This document shows, piece by piece, positions 6,644 to 8,241 of a stretch of DNA of 8,241 nt (position 1 is the stretch's first letter; every line of letters begins with the position of its first letter). A program made the translations under genes and the position numbers. The DNA lies in the NCBI GenBank assembly GCA_002440045.1, contig DJRI01000179.1, positions 1 to 8,241 on the forward strand, read 5' to 3'. This stretch comes from Ruminococcaceae bacterium UBA6364. GTDB taxonomy: Bacteria > Bacillota > Clostridia > Oscillospirales > Acutalibacteraceae. A model generated the notes under the pieces. That model did not search any database, was not told the DNA's origin, and worked only from the letters and a program-made list of their open reading frames with translations.

Positions 6644-6685
6644 AAACAAAGCACAGGGAACTAAAAACACGGTGCCCTGTGCTTT
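6643..6685 (-). terminator. Intrinsic terminator after the 474-aa ceramidase-like gene
   Basis: An 11-bp perfect stem (AAAGCACAGGG at 6648-6658 with CCCTGTGCTTT at 6675-6685) encloses a 16-base loop. On the minus strand it begins about five bases after the TAA stop at 6691 and is followed by TTTGTTTT, a proper U-rich tail. A run of five T on the plus strand (6683-6687) could make it work in both directions. It separates the first ceramidase-like gene from the operon, whose first ATG is only 11 bp beyond. Confidence 0.88.
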
Positions 6686-6690
6686 TTCAA

Positions 6691-8115
6691 TTAAACTCTT
6701 GTCATTATATCCGCAACAACCTCGGTATAGACCTGGTTTGTAAGATAGCCGAGAGAGTTGGTTTCGTGATAGTGCTTTCTGTCAAATACGTCTCTGCCCT
6801 GCTCGACATACGGCTGTGTTTTGTTAAGAACAAAGTCGTTGGGAACAACGCAATAGCCCGTCATATCGTTTGTAACGCCGAACACAAGAAGGTCTTTGTC
6901 GCCGACAATATCTATTATGGGCTTGGGGTTGATTTCGGGGCCTTTGCCCGTAGCGGATTTATCGGCAGAAACCGCGCCGCCGTATATTACCTCGGGGAAA
7001 GGCTCGCCCGGGAAGCAAAGAATCTGAAGAGAGCCGAGGCGCATATATGTAATTTCCGTAAGAAGCGCAAGTCCGAGGTCGCCCCTGTCGCAGGCATAGC
7101 GCTGTGACGAGCAAACTTTTATTGTAGCCATAAGCGCAAGAAGTCCGTTATCAACAGGCGCATAATACTGCTGACGGAGAATTTCGATTTCGGGCTTCAT
7201 TTCTTTGTCGTTATCTATAGAAAGAGCCGCTTTTGCAAGAGCCTCGCCCTCAAGGCGCGTTCTTTGGGGCTTATCCTCGCAATACATACCGGGGTCAACC
7301 GCACCGATTGCGCCGACGCCGAAAAGCACGTTTGTCTTTTTTGTATCGTTAATGGTCTTTCTGAGCCAATAGGGGTAATCGGCGCTTACGTCGTGATTGT
7401 CGCCGCCCAATGTGTTGGGGTGCGCGGCAAAGTTTATAAACCAGGTTTCTGTAGAGCCGTCGTCGGGAACAAAGCGGATTCTTGTAAGAACATCGTGAAG
7501 CACAACGGGCTCGCGCTTATCATACTGCGCGTCGGGAACGTGAACCGTGCCGACAAAAAGCTTGCCCTCTTTGCGATTGGCGTATGCTTCTTCGGCAACC
7601 TCTTTTAAAGAGCGCAGAAGAAGGTCCATATATTCTTTATCCTTGCCGGTCTGAAGTCTGTAAAGCTGACCCCAATAGCCGACGGTATCAAAACCGCCGT
7701 GGGTGTGCGTGCACGAAATTGTGATGCCCTTGCAGTTGCTTTTTGCGCAAAAATCTTTAAGCGAATCGCGGACAATGTTGACTTCAAAATTCGTAAGACC
7801 GATTATGTCGGCGCTGATGTGGATTATGCCGGCGTTTTCGTCTGTGCCGTACCACATGGCGCTTACGGTTATCGGGTCGTGAACGCGGTCAAGCGTTTTG
7901 CCCATTCCGTGACCCGCTATCCAATATTTTTTGGCTTTAAGGTCTTTCGGCATTACTTCGCGCACGGCATAGCCACACACATATTTTGTTCCGCCTATTA
8001 CAGTCGGCATTGTTTTGGGAAGCTCGGTTGCAATAATGCCTTTTCTTCTCAATTTTTTGCCTGTTCTTATTCCGATGTTTCTTACCGCTTTCGCGGCAAA
8101 CGCGCTGAAATCCAT
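6691..8115 (-). CDS. Neutral/alkaline ceramidase-superfamily hydrolase, cytoplasmic (first copy)
   Basis: The 474-residue protein shows the neutral/alkaline ceramidase domain along most of its length. ISCTHTHGGFDT at 133-144 has H137 and H139, FINFAAHPNTLGGDN at 226-240 has H232, CFPGEPFPE has E371, and GVTNDMTGYCVVP at 413-425 has N416 and Y421. These correspond to the zinc ligands and substrate-site residues of bacterial and mammalian neutral ceramidases, which cut the N-acyl bond of ceramide. However the catalytic-serine loop (GDVSP type) is replaced by GAIGAVDPG at 268-276, no signal peptide is present, and the C-terminal domain of true ceramidases is missing, so ceramide is an unlikely substrate. 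HYHETNSLG at 448-456 is shared with the adjacent 568-aa paralogue. The N-terminus is basic (RTGKKLRRKG). The ATG at 8115 is preceded by GGAGG six bases upstream and by a strong promoter; a terminator follows the stop, so it can be expressed as a single-gene unit. Superfamily assignment is good, reaction unknown. Confidence 0.84.
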   Translation of the reverse strand: MDFSAFAAKAVRNIGIRTGKKLRRKGIIATELPKTMPTVIGGTKYVCGYAVREVMPKDLKAKKYWIAGHGMGKTLDRVHDPITVSAMWYGTDENAGIIHISADIIGLTNFEVNIVRDSLKDFCAKSNCKGITISCTHTHGGFDTVGYWGQLYRLQTGKDKEYMDLLLRSLKEVAEEAYANRKEGKLFVGTVHVPDAQYDKREPVVLHDVLTRIRFVPDDGSTETWFINFAAHPNTLGGDNHDVSADYPYWLRKTINDTKKTNVLFGVGAIGAVDPGMYCEDKPQRTRLEGEALAKAALSIDNDKEMKPEIEILRQQYYAPVDNGLLALMATIKVCSSQRYACDRGDLGLALLTEITYMRLGSLQILCFPGEPFPEVIYGGAVSADKSATGKGPEINPKPIIDIVGDKDLLVFGVTNDMTGYCVVPNDFVLNKTQPYVEQGRDVFDRKHYHETNSLGYLTNQVYTEVVADIMTRV

Positions 8116-8121
8116 ATGTTG

Positions 8122-8126
8122 CCTCC
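8122..8126 (-). promoter_or_regulatory. Strong ribosome binding site for the 474-aa ceramidase-like gene
   Basis: GGAGG on the minus strand, six bases before the ATG at 8115. It is the best ribosome binding site in the window and contrasts with its absence before the adjacent paralogue. Confidence 0.85.
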
Positions 8127-8146
8127 GTAGAAAATCTATTTATACA

Positions 8147-8218
8147 TACTGTATTTTACCAAATAAAAAGCCGCCGTGTCAACTGAATTACTGTATGAAA
8201 ATCGAAGCAAATACTGTA
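8147..8218. repeat. Three TACTGTA repeats around the promoter; putative operator cluster
   Basis: The heptamer TACTGTA occurs at 8147-8153, 8189-8195 and 8212-8218, all in the same orientation. Each copy is a small odd-length palindrome (TAC-T-GTA); the first extends to ATACTGTAT and the third to ATAC-T-GTAC. The first copy abuts the -10 and covers the expected transcription start. The second lies six bases upstream of the -35, and the third is 23 bp further. The 42-bp step between the first two is four helical turns. This is the geometry of a repressor that bridges sites across a promoter, but the regulator is not in the window and I cannot name its family. Confidence 0.5.
8153..8182 (-). 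promoter_or_regulatory. Strong sigma-A-type promoter for the 474-aa ceramidase-like gene
   Basis: On the minus strand a perfect TTGACA (8182-8177) is 18 bp from TAAAAT (8158-8153), with TGG in front making an extended -10. Transcription should begin near 8146, giving a leader of about 31 nt that contains the GGAGG. The remaining bases to 8241 hold no open reading frame or hairpin that I can support. Confidence 0.82.
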
Positions 8219-8241
8219 CGCTTTTCACAAAAAGAAATAAT

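Noticed and set aside
7699..8130. 143-codon plus-strand open frame opposite the start of the 474-aa gene
   Set aside because: Antisense shadow of a supported gene; it runs into the promoter-proximal region without any coding signal and matches no family.
8147..8218. LexA-type SOS box from the TACTGTA half-sites
   Set aside because: A LexA box needs CTGT and ACAG in inverted arrangement about 8 bp apart; here all three copies face the same way and are 23-42 bp apart.
1..8241. CRISPR arrays, tRNA/rRNA genes, insertion sequences or phage attachment sites
   Set aside because: No repeated spacers, tRNA cloverleaf, transposase motifs or long direct or inverted repeats were seen; nearly all sequence is occupied by the eight genes.

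Overview
The window is a compact, single-direction stretch of bacterial chromosome: all eight genes I can support lie on the minus strand, so transcription runs from the right edge (8241) to the left edge (1). Good AGGAG-type ribosome binding sites, one TTG start, short or negative gene spacing, AT-rich A/T-ending codons mixed with GC-rich ones, and the protein families present (YbaK/ProX editing domain, BadF-type kinase, a SIS-domain protein, a compact-cysteine iron-sulfur flavoprotein) suggest an anaerobic Clostridia-type member of the Bacillota, perhaps gut-derived. That assignment is an inference; nothing here fixes a genus.

Layout in transcription order. (1) 8241-8116: promoter region with a consensus -35, an extended -10 and three copies of TACTGTA, a likely operator cluster. 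(2) 8115-6691: a 474-aa cytoplasmic protein of the neutral/alkaline ceramidase superfamily. (3) 6685-6643: a strong intrinsic terminator hairpin, followed almost at once by the next gene. (4) 6631-4925: a second, divergent ceramidase-superfamily protein (568 aa). (5) 4944-4048: a BadF/BcrA-type ASKHA sugar kinase, probably acting on N-acetylhexosamine. (6) 4040-3303: a SIS-domain phosphosugar-binding protein of the UPF0309 type. (7) 3306-1663: a signal-less GH84 beta-N-acetylglucosaminidase. (8) 1649-1092: a ProX-like Ala-tRNA(Pro) editing deacylase. (9) 1037-411: an iron-sulfur flavoprotein-like reductase. (10) After a 96-bp gap with its own good promoter, the N-terminal 104 codons of a phosphohexomutase run off the left edge.

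Genes 4 to 7 overlap or nearly touch (20-bp overlap, 7-bp gap, 4-bp ATGA overlap) and are very likely one translationally coupled operon, with the ProX and flavoprotein genes probably co-transcribed. Together they read as an intracellular route for an imported beta-GlcNAc-containing compound. GH84 would release the amino sugar, the kinase would phosphorylate it, and the SIS protein would act on the resulting phosphosugar. The two ceramidase-fold proteins would act as metal-dependent amidases or related hydrolases on an N-acylated substrate. The enzymes are recognisable by family, but the substrate and the role of the paired ceramidase-like proteins are not known from sequence, and that pair is the most novel part of the window. 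No transporter, regulator, NagA or NagB gene is visible here.
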